Assembly (NCBI GenBank): GCA_030668875.1
Contig: DAOVER010000001.1
Span: 52,486 to 116,485, forward strand
Reading direction: 5' to 3'
DNA: 64,000 nucleotides
Source: Candidatus Heimdallarchaeota archaeon
GTDB taxonomy: Archaea > Asgardarchaeota > Heimdallarchaeia > Heimdallarchaeales > Heimdallarchaeaceae
The notes under the pieces are model-generated. The model did no database searches. It was given only the letters and a program-made list of their open reading frames with translations, and was not told the DNA's origin. This document shows, piece by piece, positions 37,858 through 47,103 of the stretch (its first letter is position 1; each line of letters opens with the position of its first letter). A program made the translations under genes and the position numbers.

Positions 37858-39117
37858 ATGCTTGTTTCAGAAATTAAGGATGATGCGGATTATATAAAAC
37901 GTGACCTTTCAAACATGCTAAAATTTAGAGACAAGAAATCCATAACTGACTTGGATTTAAGAAACAAGCGAGTTTTAGTGCGTGTAGACTTCAATGTTCC
38001 TTTGGATGAACATGGTAATATAACTGATAGTCGAAGAATCAGATATACTCTACCAACAATTCATTACTTACTTAATGAAAACTGTCGTATTATACTTATA
38101 AGTCATTTAGGACGACCTAAAGGCAAAGAGGATGAATCAATGCGAATGGTGAATATTTACAAGAGATTAAAAGAATACTGCCCCCTTTCAAATATTCATC
38201 TGGCAGATGATTGTATTGGTTCAAATGTTGAAAAAATGGTGAAAAAGCTCAAACCTAGAGAAATGCTTCTTTTGGAAAATCCTCGTTTTCACCCAGAAGA
38301 AAAAGAAAATGATGAAGAATTTGCAAAAAAGCTAGCTAAATTAGCAGATGTGTATGTAACAGATGCTTTTGCAACAGCTCATAGAAAACACGCATCTACA
38401 TATGGTGTTTGTAATTATCTAGAGGAGAAAGGATATGGTTTCTTGCTTGAGAAAGAGATGAAATTTATCTCAAATTGTATTGCTAAACCTAAACGTCCTT
38501 TGACAGTTGTTCTTGGTGGAAAGAAGGTTGAAGACAAGCTCGATGTAATCAAGTATTTGATTGGAGTTGCTGATAATATCCTAATTGGAGGGGGAATGGC
38601 TTTTACATTCTTGTTAGCTAAGGGCTATGCAGTAGGGAAATCAATAAAAGATCTTTCAAAACTAGATGATGTTCGTCAATATATTAAAGAAGCAAAAGAA
38701 AGCTGTACCAGAATTTATCTCCCAAGAGATGTCATTGTGTGCGATGAATTGGATTATCCAACAAAAATCGAACAGGTTCCAATTACAGAAATACGTGAAA
38801 ATCATGTGGGTGTTGATATCGGTGAAGAAACAATAAAGGCATACAAAGATATACTAAGTGAATCAAAACAAGTAGTCTGGCAAGGACCATTAGGTGTTTT
38901 CGAGAAAGAAGAATTTGAGAATGGAACAAAAGAGATTGCTAGACACCTTATCGAAAATCATATCTATACAATTATTGGAGGTGGAGATTCAGCTGCTTCC
39001 TTTGAAAAATTTGGGTTTCAAGATGAAGTTTCTTTTATTAGTACTGGAGGAGGAGCAAGTTTAGAAGTAATGAAAGGTACTTTACTCCCTGCAGTTGAAT
39101 GCCTGAGTGATAAATAG
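37858..39117 (+). CDS. pgk: Phosphoglycerate kinase
   Basis: A 419-residue glycolytic/gluconeogenic enzyme interconverting 1,3-bisphosphoglycerate plus ADP with 3-phosphoglycerate plus ATP. The substrate-binding VLVRVDFNVPL (about 40-50), RIRYTLPTI, SHLGRPKG, DAFATAHRKHAST and nucleotide site VWQGPLGVFE are all present, as is the GGGDSAA hinge (about 378-384). ATG start with aaggag just upstream. An N-terminal extension of about 35 residues before the core strand is longer than in most archaeal enzymes. It is convergent with the membrane kinase-like gene. Confidence 0.97.
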   Translation: MLVSEIKDDADYIKRDLSNMLKFRDKKSITDLDLRNKRVLVRVDFNVPLDEHGNITDSRRIRYTLPTIHYLLNENCRIILISHLGRPKGKEDESMRMVNIYKRLKEYCPLSNIHLADDCIGSNVEKMVKKLKPREMLLLENPRFHPEEKENDEEFAKKLAKLADVYVTDAFATAHRKHASTYGVCNYLEEKGYGFLLEKEMKFISNCIAKPKRPLTVVLGGKKVEDKLDVIKYLIGVADNILIGGGMAFTFLLAKGYAVGKSIKDLSKLDDVRQYIKEAKESCTRIYLPRDVIVCDELDYPTKIEQVPITEIRENHVGVDIGEETIKAYKDILSESKQVVWQGPLGVFEKEEFENGTKEIARHLIENHIYTIIGGGDSAASFEKFGFQDEVSFISTGGGASLEVMKGTLLPAVECLSDK

Positions 39118-39122
39118 ATTCT

Positions 39123-40706
39123 TTAGATTAAGGACCCAATAATATATACAAGAGCAGATACGAATGCGCCAATTGCAACACTAAAGAGGTTAACTATATC
39201 ATTCTGCATCCAGCGTATACCTGAATGGAAAGTTGTTCCTTCATTGCAGTGAGAGCCTTTTTCCGTTATTTTGCCACATATCTTACATTTGTTCATCTTT
39301 TGAATAGTACAAGCAAAAATACTGTCAGCATAAGCACCTAAGAATCCTCCAACAGTTACCGCAATCAGAAATAGTATTACAGAGGAAGGCATTACGACAA
39401 GGCTGTCCAGATGACTAACACCAACTCCTATTCCTGCAATCACTGCAGCTGCAATTATTGATGAAAGTAAGCCTATAATTGATACAGCTCCTGGTGTACC
39501 ACTATCTGCTTCTACCCAAGGTTTTTTGGAAATTCTAGGCTTTTTCTTTGATAATACCCCTATTTCTGTACCTAAAGTGTCACTCAAGCTTGTCGCAAAT
39601 GCCCCCCCTGCCATAATAGTGAAAATAGGTTCTCGTGCTAAAACTGCAACAAATGCAAGTACAGCAGGTACTATACTATTTACCATTGCTTGGACACTAT
39701 CTCTCGCTGTATCTCCTTTCTCAAACTCCTCTATTGCATCTTTTTTCTTGTTTTTTCCAATGAATGTGAATAAAGAACCAATAATGAAGAAGGAAACATA
39801 CATTGCTCCCCATGTCCATGATCCTAAACCAAGAATGATGAACCCAAAATAAAATCCTGCAATTGCTCCATCCCAAGTCAAAGCTTTCAAGGTTATACCA
39901 AGAATTGCTAACACCAATCCAATCACAAAGGCACCAATTATCGAATATAAAGATAAATCAGCATTCAAATTTTCTAAATTTTTATCTAAAACGAATGTGT
40001 ATAATAAGAACAATGCCAAAGCATTTGCCGCTGGAATTGCTATATTATCAAACCCTTTTGGAGTTATGGCCTCTACTATGGCTGTTATGAAACCGGTGAG
40101 CAATCCGATATAGATTGCAACTTCTAGTGTTTGATGAAAAATCAAACAACTTATAGACACCACTACTAGAGTAGCAAAAGCTGCTGTCCAACTACCTAAC
40201 AGAGATTTAGTACTACCAAAAATATCGTATTTACTCTTCTCTCCAAATTTTGTTCCAATAACAGCACTCATTCCATCACCCCAGACTAAAGGCATGAAAG
40301 AAGCAAATAATATTACATTATACGGATTAGTGGCGGTGGTATCAGGATAGAAGAATAATCCAACTAATACTGTCAGAGAAATGGCATAGAAAACGGTTCC
40401 ATAGGCATGACCTTCTCCAACGCCCTTCAAACGGAATTTCTTGATTGGAGATGCTGGAGAAGTGAAGTAAGTAAAAGGAATGAAGAACAAGGGACCAATC
40501 AAGGCAATCCATACGTTTGAGAAGAAAAAGGGAAAAACAAGAACAACATTTCCGACTGATAAATGAACAATTTTCCTCGAAGTACTCCCTTGAACAATAT
40601 CTTTTCTCTGTAAAATTTCAGCTATAGTTAATGTTGCAAGAACAAAGATTAACAATGATATGATTCCTATTAAATCCCAATTAGTAAAAGTAAATTCTGT
40701 TCTCAT
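39123..40706 (-). CDS. Fusion of dolichol/phytol-kinase-like and DUF92 membrane domains
   Basis: A 527-residue membrane protein with two families joined. Residues 1-240 match the CTP-dependent dolichol/phytol kinase family (COG0170, SEC59/VTE5): SRKIVHLSVGN and WGDGMSAVIGTKFG...STKSLLGS. Residues about 250-500 match DUF92 (COG1836): ALTWDGAIAG, GGAFATSLSDTLGTEIGVLS, DSGTPGAVS and a late GGFLGAYADSIF. Plant VTE6, a DUF92 protein, phosphorylates phytyl phosphate, so the fusion could perform both steps from polyprenol to diphosphate (inference from family knowledge). A CKIC/GSHCN cysteine cluster (about 475-490) lies in a loop. ATG start. Confidence 0.87.
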   Translation of the reverse strand: MRTEFTFTNWDLIGIISLLIFVLATLTIAEILQRKDIVQGSTSRKIVHLSVGNVVLVFPFFFSNVWIALIGPLFFIPFTYFTSPASPIKKFRLKGVGEGHAYGTVFYAISLTVLVGLFFYPDTTATNPYNVILFASFMPLVWGDGMSAVIGTKFGEKSKYDIFGSTKSLLGSWTAAFATLVVVSISCLIFHQTLEVAIYIGLLTGFITAIVEAITPKGFDNIAIPAANALALFLLYTFVLDKNLENLNADLSLYSIIGAFVIGLVLAILGITLKALTWDGAIAGFYFGFIILGLGSWTWGAMYVSFFIIGSLFTFIGKNKKKDAIEEFEKGDTARDSVQAMVNSIVPAVLAFVAVLAREPIFTIMAGGAFATSLSDTLGTEIGVLSKKKPRISKKPWVEADSGTPGAVSIIGLLSSIIAAAVIAGIGVGVSHLDSLVVMPSSVILFLIAVTVGGFLGAYADSIFACTIQKMNKCKICGKITEKGSHCNEGTTFHSGIRWMQNDIVNLFSVAIGAFVSALVYIIGSLI

Positions 40707-40786
40707 TTTGAATGCTCCAAGAGGTTTTGTTAAGTAGTTTAAAGATTTTCAACACTATTTCAAAGAAAAACAACTTAGATAAAAGT

Positions 40787-41374
40787 TTACTGCTTATCTG
40801 TGATTTCTCCTTGATTGTTCAGTCGCGCTTTCTCAATTTCCTCTTTTTGCATCATTCCTTCACAACGAGGGAGATAGAATTGATCACATTCTCTACAAAC
40901 CTTCTCATTCCTTCTACTTCGCAATCTCATAAAATATGCTCGACTCACAATATAGATTAACATCGTTATTATTATAATCATGAGAGTCCAAATATCGAAC
41001 CCACCAATAAGCTCAACAATTGCAAGGATAATTGTTACAATCATGTTTATCATAGCAATACCAAGTAATAATCTGCAAAAGTCTTTAAGGATACGTGGAG
41101 GGTTGATTAACACGCTTAAAGGTGTAAAAATGTAGAGTATATTTGTAGTAATAAATGCTATCAAGGAATCTATTTTCAGAACAAAAATAGCGATGGGGGC
41201 AAGGATAAGGCCTACAATTAAACCTATATAGAGATTAAAACACCCCCTGCATACTTTGTAGCCTTTAATATGATAAACATGCTCAGAAAATTTCTCACAC
41301 AAAGGGTGATGTGCCAATCTATATGGATAAAGAGCCCATTTTTTTTTCACTTGCTCTTTCTTTTCTTGTATCAA
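40787..41374 (-). CDS. DUF2085-like membrane protein with Cys motifs
   Basis: A 195-residue protein. A cytoplasmic N-terminal part carries HHPLCEKFSEHVYHIKGYKVCRGC, the CxxC-containing block I associate with DUF2085. Four hydrophobic segments follow (about 47-68, 70-90, 100-120, 125-147). The C-terminal tail contains VCRECDQFYLPRCEG, another Cys cluster that could bind zinc or iron-sulfur with the first. TTG start at 41374; no better upstream start is evident. It lies between the kinase fusion and a glycosyltransferase in the same orientation. Function unknown. Confidence 0.7.
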   Translation of the reverse strand: MIQEKKEQVKKKWALYPYRLAHHPLCEKFSEHVYHIKGYKVCRGCFNLYIGLIVGLILAPIAIFVLKIDSLIAFITTNILYIFTPLSVLINPPRILKDFCRLLLGIAMINMIVTIILAIVELIGGFDIWTLMIIIITMLIYIVSRAYFMRLRSRRNEKVCRECDQFYLPRCEGMMQKEEIEKARLNNQGEITDKQ

Positions 41375-41458
41375 AAGCTTGGCCTACCAATGATTATTCA
41401 GAGTGTATAGTATAAGAAATACAAATTAGAAAATAAATCATTCTAATCTATATGAAGT

Positions 41459-42676
41459 TTACTTTTTTATGATTTCATTATATACCTTTAGCAATTTCTT
41501 ACCTACAATAGAATGGTCATAATTCTTAAGAGCGTGTTGTTGTGATTTAAAAGCAGTCTGTTGGCTCTTCTCCTTGTCATTAATTATTTCAATTATTTTC
41601 TCAACGAGAACTTCTTCTTTCTCTGGAGGATACAACCATCCACATTTTGGAGGTAACATCTCATTCATTGGAGGTTTGTCAGCTGCAACTATTGGTAAAC
41701 CTGAAGCTAAAGCTTCAATTATGGAAATTCCAAAGCTTCCTTCTTTTCCAGGATAAAGAAGTATATCACATATGTGATATGCAAGTATCAACTCATCATT
41801 ATCTATGTAACCTGTAAAACAAACATAATCGTCAATATTATAGTTGACAATTTTTCCTTTCAATTTCTGTAATAATGGTCCTTCCCCTATCACTAAAAAT
41901 TGGATCTTAGAATGTTGTTTTATGATTTCTGGAAAATAATCAACGACTTCAAGTTGCTGTTTTCTTGCGATGAAAGGTCCCTGTAACAAGATATTTACAT
42001 TGCTAGTATCTATGCTATATTTGTCAATGAAAGCTTCCTTATCCTCTATTCTAGGTATTTGTGAATATTTTTTGCAATCTAAAGAAGTTTGAACAATTTT
42101 CACTTTTTCTTTTGCTTTCTTTGGCATACGTTTGATTTTGTCTAGTAATGAGAGGGAATGTGTAACTATGTAATCACATTGCGCTACAGTTTTTCTCAAG
42201 AGTCTGGAATACGGACGTTTAACAAATAACCTCGATTTCAAATTACCTGTTGTTACTGCACCATGGACAGATATTATTAATGGAACCGATAATACTCTCT
42301 TTCTTTTAGCTTTTGCAAAGAAATATGCTGATACTTCAGTTGAATGAATTAAAGAAAATTTTGTGTCAACACTGAGTTCTTCATAAATCTCATAAGCTTG
42401 CTTAGAAAACCTACGATGATTTCGGGCGTAAAAATGGGTTTGAGTGCTATAAGCTCCCTTTGCAGAAATCTGTGGGGGAAGATAGTAAAAGTGGACATTC
42501 TCTCTTTCGAGTAACTCATCATCTTCTGGAAGTTCAGTTGTTGTTACTACATGGATGTCAACATTTAGATTAACAAGAGCCTGAACTATAGAATATGAAT
42601 ACCTACGAAGACCAGCCATAGGACCTACAAAAGGTGGTCCTATCTCTATCGTAGGAATAAAGATAGAGGAATCCAT
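41459..42676 (-). CDS. Glycosyltransferase family 4 (GT-B fold)
   Basis: A 405-residue transferase of the WaaG/PimA type. The N-terminal acceptor half starts IEIGPPFVGPMAGLRRYSYSIVQAL. The donor half carries the EGSFGISIIEALASGLPIVAADKPPMNEML signature, in which the E-x7-E motif positions the nucleotide sugar. VGEGPLLQKLK and VCFTGYI are typical core strands. There is no membrane segment; it would work on the cytoplasmic face making glycolipid, N-glycan or surface polysaccharide. Neither donor nor acceptor can be named. ATG start, divergent from the helical hypothetical gene. Confidence 0.9.
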   Translation of the reverse strand: MDSSIFIPTIEIGPPFVGPMAGLRRYSYSIVQALVNLNVDIHVVTTTELPEDDELLERENVHFYYLPPQISAKGAYSTQTHFYARNHRRFSKQAYEIYEELSVDTKFSLIHSTEVSAYFFAKAKRKRVLSVPLIISVHGAVTTGNLKSRLFVKRPYSRLLRKTVAQCDYIVTHSLSLLDKIKRMPKKAKEKVKIVQTSLDCKKYSQIPRIEDKEAFIDKYSIDTSNVNILLQGPFIARKQQLEVVDYFPEIIKQHSKIQFLVIGEGPLLQKLKGKIVNYNIDDYVCFTGYIDNDELILAYHICDILLYPGKEGSFGISIIEALASGLPIVAADKPPMNEMLPPKCGWLYPPEKEEVLVEKIIEIINDKEKSQQTAFKSQQHALKNYDHSIVGKKLLKVYNEIIKK

Positions 42677-42779
42677 ATGTAAAAAACTAATATCAGTAAA
42701 AAAGCGTTTTGGTTAATCTTTTACTCAATTTGTTGTACTTTGAGAAGAAATAATAACACATGTGTGAGTATAACTTGTA

Positions 42780-43550
42780 ATGAACAAAATAGAAGAGTCG
42801 ATTTATGATCTCATTTTGGAGACAGGGCTTTCATCAAACAATCTAATATTTCTTAGGGAAAACATCGAAAATATATCAAAAGGATTTATAGTTGATATTT
42901 TGGCAGAAAATGTTAATATTTACACTAATTTTAATCTCCTTATTGAATTTCTCCCTATCATTTGGGAAGAAAACAGTAACCCCAGCAAACATCTTCTAAA
43001 TTATTTAGGAGGAATTGTTCATAGATTGTTTTACCTTGCACGTGAATATCCTTTAGGAAAGAAAATTCCGGATTATCTAAAAATCGAAATTGAGGACATT
43101 CACCAAGGCTTACATGAATGTCAACAGATATGTAAATATCAAGAAATCAATGGAAATGAATTTTCAATTGAAAAAATAGATTCCTTTGATGACTTAGTAG
43201 ATATTCTCTCGATTTACCCAAGATATCCCAGTAAACTATTTGAGATGTTTCAGATAGTGGCAAATTTGTTTTATCAATTTACTCTAAATCCCAATCAGGA
43301 AATAAGAAATCTTGATGAACTAGGTCTTTTTCTTTCAAGATGTTTAATTTTATGGAGATTACAGAGTATGAAGGATAAGGAATTAATTGCTTGTTTCGAA
43401 GGGGCTGAAAAAAAATACAAATTAATGTTAGATTCAGATGAACTAGAAAATATCTTAGCTCTTGAATTGCAAAATTACCAGTTTTTACAACTTGGCATAG
43501 ATCGTTTTCTTGTGAAAACCATTGTAAAAACATTTGAAAAGATGAGATGA
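42780..43550 (+). CDS. Hypothetical helical protein, 256 aa
   Basis: A soluble, mostly alpha-helical, acidic protein without signal peptide, membrane span or metal motif. Helices with leucine/isoleucine spacing (for example SIYDLILETGLSSNNLIFL, LLIEFLPIIW, LFEMFQIVANLFYQF) suggest a helical-repeat or scaffold fold. It starts ATG at 42780 and ends 15 bases from the convergent gene. Not recognised. Confidence 0.6.
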   Translation: MNKIEESIYDLILETGLSSNNLIFLRENIENISKGFIVDILAENVNIYTNFNLLIEFLPIIWEENSNPSKHLLNYLGGIVHRLFYLAREYPLGKKIPDYLKIEIEDIHQGLHECQQICKYQEINGNEFSIEKIDSFDDLVDILSIYPRYPSKLFEMFQIVANLFYQFTLNPNQEIRNLDELGLFLSRCLILWRLQSMKDKELIACFEGAEKKYKLMLDSDELENILALELQNYQFLQLGIDRFLVKTIVKTFEKMR

Positions 43551-43565
43551 CTGCTTATTCCTATC

Positions 43566-44015
43566 TTATTTATTATCCGCCTTCTTGAGAACATAGGACT
43601 TTAATTCATCAGATATTTTTGAAGCCCTTTTGAATTCAGGAGCTAGATAATTAAGCAAACTTCGTGGTAGTTCTTTTCTTTCAAAGATGTTCTTTAAAAC
43701 TACATCCAGTACTTCTGGTTTTAAGTTTGGATTATGCAACATTTCTTTTACTGTTAAAATCTTCATACTCGAAGGTATATTGTCTTCTAACAAGGTAATT
43801 GAAGACCATGCTTTGATCGTTGCATATACGCCCATGTCTGGTGTAATGATATCCAGAGCCATGCGAAATCGCCATTTCTTAACTTCAATAGGTGCTTCAT
43901 CAATTGCTATTGCTTGTCCTAATCTCATGGCGTTTACTTGATTTGGTGTTAAAGAATAATTCTCTAACAATTGATGGATTGAGTTACTATCGAAGGAGCT
44001 AACCTCTTTGACCAC
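43566..44015 (-). CDS. Hypothetical helical protein, 149 aa
   Basis: A small helical protein. Features such as SSITLLEDNIPSSMKILTVKEMLHNPNLKPEVLDVVLKNIFE resemble short ARM/HEAT-like helix pairs, and a faint likeness to the UPF0147 style was noted but not trusted. GTG start with agggga just upstream. It is convergent with the previous helical protein. No function is proposed. Confidence 0.55.
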   Translation of the reverse strand: MVKEVSSFDSNSIHQLLENYSLTPNQVNAMRLGQAIAIDEAPIEVKKWRFRMALDIITPDMGVYATIKAWSSITLLEDNIPSSMKILTVKEMLHNPNLKPEVLDVVLKNIFERKELPRSLLNYLAPEFKRASKISDELKSYVLKKADNK

Positions 44016-44190
44016 TTTAATCCCCTATTTATTGAATAATTCAATGTTTAACACGAATTTCTTCCTGTTTTCATATGTCCTTTTTAATTATATATATGTA
44101 TCTCTTTGCGGGCTTAGAACACTAATATTCGAGAAAAATAGAGAACTTCCTTCTAAAAACCCTACTTGTTGTTAAGATGACTTTCATGTG

Positions 44191-44225
44191 AAGGTTATAT
44201 TGAAAAAAAGAGCTATAACCTTTTT
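44191..44225 (+). terminator. Orphan hairpin plus T-run on the + strand
   Basis: aaggttata/tataacctt (44191-44199 and 44214-44222) with a 14-base loop ends in five T on the + strand. Only a short untranslated stretch lies upstream on that strand, so it may end an unrecognised small RNA or long read-through from 42780-43550. Confidence 0.45.
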
Positions 44226-44308
44226 GTAAGGTTGTTTAAACATTTTATCATATATTTTTTCTGAAGTTTGTTCTAGATTGGACAGATTTCGAATGACACG
44301 TTCTGAAG

Positions 44309-44354
44309 TATGAAAAAACAAAAGTGTAAGACCGGGAAGGTCCAACCTTACACT
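44309..44354 (-). terminator. Hairpin terminator of the M20 amidohydrolase gene
   Basis: agtgtaag/cttacact (44323-44330 and 44347-44354) encloses a nested gacc/ggtc pair. Read on the minus strand it lies just after the amidohydrolase stop and is followed by a T-rich run (tttgttttttc). Confidence 0.65.
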
Positions 44355-44358
44355 GCTT

Positions 44359-45549
44359 TTATTTATTTACAAATAAATAGTAAAAACCAAGCAAAGTGTA
44401 TATTGCCGTACCTTTCCAAAGTACTTCTTCATCAACATTGAATTTTGGATGGTGATGAGGATGTATTATGCCTTTATCTTCATTGTATAAGCCTAAGGCT
44501 ATGAAAGCTCCTTTTGTTTTGTTTAGATAGAATGCGAAATCTTCTCCACCCATGGTTAAATCTACTTCCTGTACTTCGTCCAAAGGTTTCAAGATCTCTA
44601 TAGCCTCTTCAACGCTTTCCTTGTGGTTTATTGTTGCCGGATAAAAGATACCACCAATCTCAAATTCTGCTTTCCCTTCACATCTCCATGCATGACTATA
44701 ACCTTCTACAATCTCTGTTATACGTTTAATAATGAATTCTCTTATTTCATTGTTAAATGTACGAAATGTCCCCTCCATATGAGCTTCAGAAGGAATAATG
44801 TTATGTGCATCGCTCCCTGAAATCATAGGAATCGATATAACAGCTTTTTCTAACGGATCTATCTCTCTGCTAACGATTTTTTGTATGGCATTATAGATGT
44901 CAACTACTACTGCAGTTGGATCGAAAGTTTGATGAGGTGCAGCAGCATGACCCCCCTTACCTTTGACAGCAATTTTGAATTGATCAGCTGATGCAAGAAA
45001 AGGACCAACACGTGTTCCAATTACTCCTGCATCTAAATCTCTCCATATATGAATACCAAAGATAGAATCGACATCATCTAAATGCCCCTCTTCCACTATT
45101 TTTGCAGCTCCTCCTCCCCCTTCTTCTGCTGGTTGAAAGATGAGCTTAACCTTTCCATTTATTTTATCTTTGTTCTCATAAAGGATTTTAGCTGCACCCA
45201 ATAACATTGCTATATGAGTATCATGACCACATGCATGCATCTTTCCAGGGATTTTACTTTTATAAGGGACATCATTTTCCTCTTGAATATCCAAGGCATC
45301 AGTATCTGCTCGAAGAGCAACTGTTTTTCCATCATTTGCACCATCAAGAACTGCAATAACTCCAGTCTTTGCAGTTCTTATTGTTTCATAACCAATGCTA
45401 TGTAACTCTGCTTCGATAAATTGAGCTGTTTTTTCTTCCTCAAATTTTGTTTCAGGATGCATATGGATATGTCTTCTAGTATCGATGACATATTGTTCTA
45501 TTGATTTTGATTTATCAATTATTTTCTGTTTGAATTCAATAAGATCCAT
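44359..45549 (-). CDS. M20-family amidohydrolase (N-acyl amino acid amidohydrolase type)
   Basis: A zinc-dependent hydrolase of about 396 residues cleaving N-acyl or peptide-like bonds. RRHIHMHPETKFEEE starts the family fold. Metal ligands lie in MHACGHDTHIAMLLGAA (Cys-Gly-His-Asp) and PAEEGGGGAAKIVEEG, with the general-base Glu in EEGG. GGHAAAPHQTFDP belongs to the dimerisation lid. GGEDFAFYL near the end supplies the last ligands. Relatives include IAA-amino acid hydrolases and hippurate hydrolase; no signal peptide, so cytoplasmic. I start at the ATG at 45549 because the upstream TTG (45594) adds 15 atypical residues. Confidence 0.92.
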   Translation of the reverse strand: MDLIEFKQKIIDKSKSIEQYVIDTRRHIHMHPETKFEEEKTAQFIEAELHSIGYETIRTAKTGVIAVLDGANDGKTVALRADTDALDIQEENDVPYKSKIPGKMHACGHDTHIAMLLGAAKILYENKDKINGKVKLIFQPAEEGGGGAAKIVEEGHLDDVDSIFGIHIWRDLDAGVIGTRVGPFLASADQFKIAVKGKGGHAAAPHQTFDPTAVVVDIYNAIQKIVSREIDPLEKAVISIPMISGSDAHNIIPSEAHMEGTFRTFNNEIREFIIKRITEIVEGYSHAWRCEGKAEFEIGGIFYPATINHKESVEEAIEILKPLDEVQEVDLTMGGEDFAFYLNKTKGAFIALGLYNEDKGIIHPHHHPKFNVDEEVLWKGTAIYTLLGFYYLFVNK

Positions 45550-45736
45550 GAGAGCGTTCAGTGAACAGAATATTTCTACTTTTCTATAATTCAATGATGA
45601 ATAAATTGTTTACAAATGTGTGGAATTACAATTCCAAAAAAACATATGCGCGCCCTTTGAAAGTTGAAATTACTCCAACCAGAGCACATAACGTTTATAA
45701 AACTCTTATAGCATAGTCGTTTGAATTTAGATAAAA

Positions 45737-45789
45737 AAAGAGACGTAACGATATTGTACCTTATTTGGTACAATAAATGATGCCTCTTT
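45737..45789 (+). promoter_or_regulatory. 5' leader hairpin ahead of the FixC/FixX/SCP2 operon
   Basis: attgtacc/ggtacaat (45753-45760 and 45767-45774, 6-base loop) is nested in an outer aaagag/ctcttt pair (45737-45742 and 45784-45789). The outer arm ends at the ribosome-binding ggagta. It could be an operator or a leader RNA controlling initiation; the TATA-like tttataaaa lies near 45693. Confidence 0.5.
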
Positions 45790-45801
45790 GGAGTAAAGAA
45801 A

Positions 45802-47103
45802 ATGAGTAATAATGAATACGATGTAGTAATTGTTGGAGCAGGCTGTGCTGGACCTGCAGCTGCCAAGAAAGCAGCTGAATTAGGACTCAAAGTTATTCTT
45901 TTTGAGAAATCACAAGTTCCAGGAGAAAAGAATGTTTCAGGAACATGTTTGAATGGAGCTGCTCTCGTGGACCCTGATTTACATTACCTAATGGAAGGAC
46001 CTGTCGAAAGAGAAATTCGTGAAATGCGAACCTATCATATAAACAAAGATAGAACTACAGTTTTTCATGAAATACCATCAGAAGGTCTTCTACTTCTATC
46101 TATAAGAAGAGATCATTATGATGCTTGGCATGTTGAAGAAGCTAAGAAAGCTGGAGCAGAAGTAAGATTGTCAACCACAATTTTAGACATAATCGAAGAA
46201 GATGGATATGTTAAGGGTGTTGTCACAGATACAGGAGAAAAATTCTATGGCAAAGTGGTAATCGATGCTGCTGGAGTTAACTCTATAGTAGGAAGAAAAG
46301 CTGGTCTAATCCCCAAAAGAAAAGGAACCAATATGATTCTTTATGTGACAGTGTGTGTCGAACTAGGTGAAGAAGTTATTAATGAAAGATTTGGTGATTG
46401 TATTGAATACTACCTATCGCCAGGAATTCAACATAAAACTTGGCCATGGATTTTTCCAAAGAAAGACACCGTTACCTTAGGAACCGGTGGGTACATGGAT
46501 GAGAATCTTTTGAACGATGAATTTCCAAATATCAATAAATATATGGAAAACTATCTGAATCTACCAGCTGTAAAGAAAAAATTGGAAGGTGGAAAGATTG
46601 TTGCTTGGGGACTTCACCTTGAATACGATGAAAAAATTAAACAAAGAGTGAAAAATGGTTTAATTCTAACTGGAGAAGCAGGAGGATTTGTTATTCCGTT
46701 TCTAGGAGAGGGAATGGTTGAAGCATATTTTACTGGAATTTATGCTGCTCAAGCAGCTGCAAACGCTATAGAAACAAATGATTTTTCAAAAGAGAAACTT
46801 GCAGAAACTTATGAAACATTGATAAGTGAAAACTTATTCATGCAAACCTTTAGACACATTGCTGCGGTTAATAAAGAAGCTATATTGACTAAAACTGATG
46901 AAGAAATAACCCAAATGATGCAACAAGTAATCATGGGTGGCGGTTTCATCTCAAACGCAGTCCATACTAATTGGATGAACGGTGTCGAAGACCAAGATAT
47001 GGAACGAATTCAAGATGCTTATGACTTCTTAGAATTGATGAAACCATATGCTCAGGTAGATCCATATTTTGAGAATTTGTACAATGAGAGGAAAAGAAAA
47101 TGA
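45802..47103 (+). CDS. FAD-dependent oxidoreductase of the geranylgeranyl reductase/FixC family
   Basis: A 433-residue flavoprotein. The FAD-binding VVIVGAGCAGPAAAKKAAELG is at residues about 8-28, with the acidic strand end VILFEK. The family motif WPWIFPKKDTVTLGTGGYMD (about 214-233) and LTGEAGGFVIPFLGEGM (about 291-307) are shared by FixC and archaeal geranylgeranyl reductases. It could pass electrons from ferredoxin to quinone, or saturate the isoprenoid chains of archaeal lipids. It overlaps the ferredoxin gene by four bases, so the two proteins are made together. ATG start with ggagta 7 bases before it. Confidence 0.9.
   Translation: MSNNEYDVVIVGAGCAGPAAAKKAAELGLKVILFEKSQVPGEKNVSGTCLNGAALVDPDLHYLMEGPVEREIREMRTYHINKDRTTVFHEIPSEGLLLLSIRRDHYDAWHVEEAKKAGAEVRLSTTILDIIEEDGYVKGVVTDTGEKFYGKVVIDAAGVNSIVGRKAGLIPKRKGTNMILYVTVCVELGEEVINERFGDCIEYYLSPGIQHKTWPWIFPKKDTVTLGTGGYMDENLLNDEFPNINKYMENYLNLPAVKKKLEGGKIVAWGLHLEYDEKIKQRVKNGLILTGEAGGFVIPFLGEGMVEAYFTGIYAAQAAANAIETNDFSKEKLAETYETLISENLFMQTFRHIAAVNKEAILTKTDEEITQMMQQVIMGGGFISNAVHTNWMNGVEDQDMERIQDAYDFLELMKPYAQVDPYFENLYNERKRK

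Larger units (their letters stand above)
44016..44358. other. Gene-free stretch with two terminator-like hairpins
   Basis: No coding frame of merit is visible in 343 bases. It has a TATA-like tatatatat at 44090-44098 and two hairpins, one pointing on each strand (44191-44225 on + and 44309-44354 on -). The plus hairpin has no protein gene directly before it. Confidence 0.5.

Noticed and set aside
43566..44015. UPF0147 family
   Set aside because: Only a vague helical similarity; conserved proline/asparagine positions did not match.
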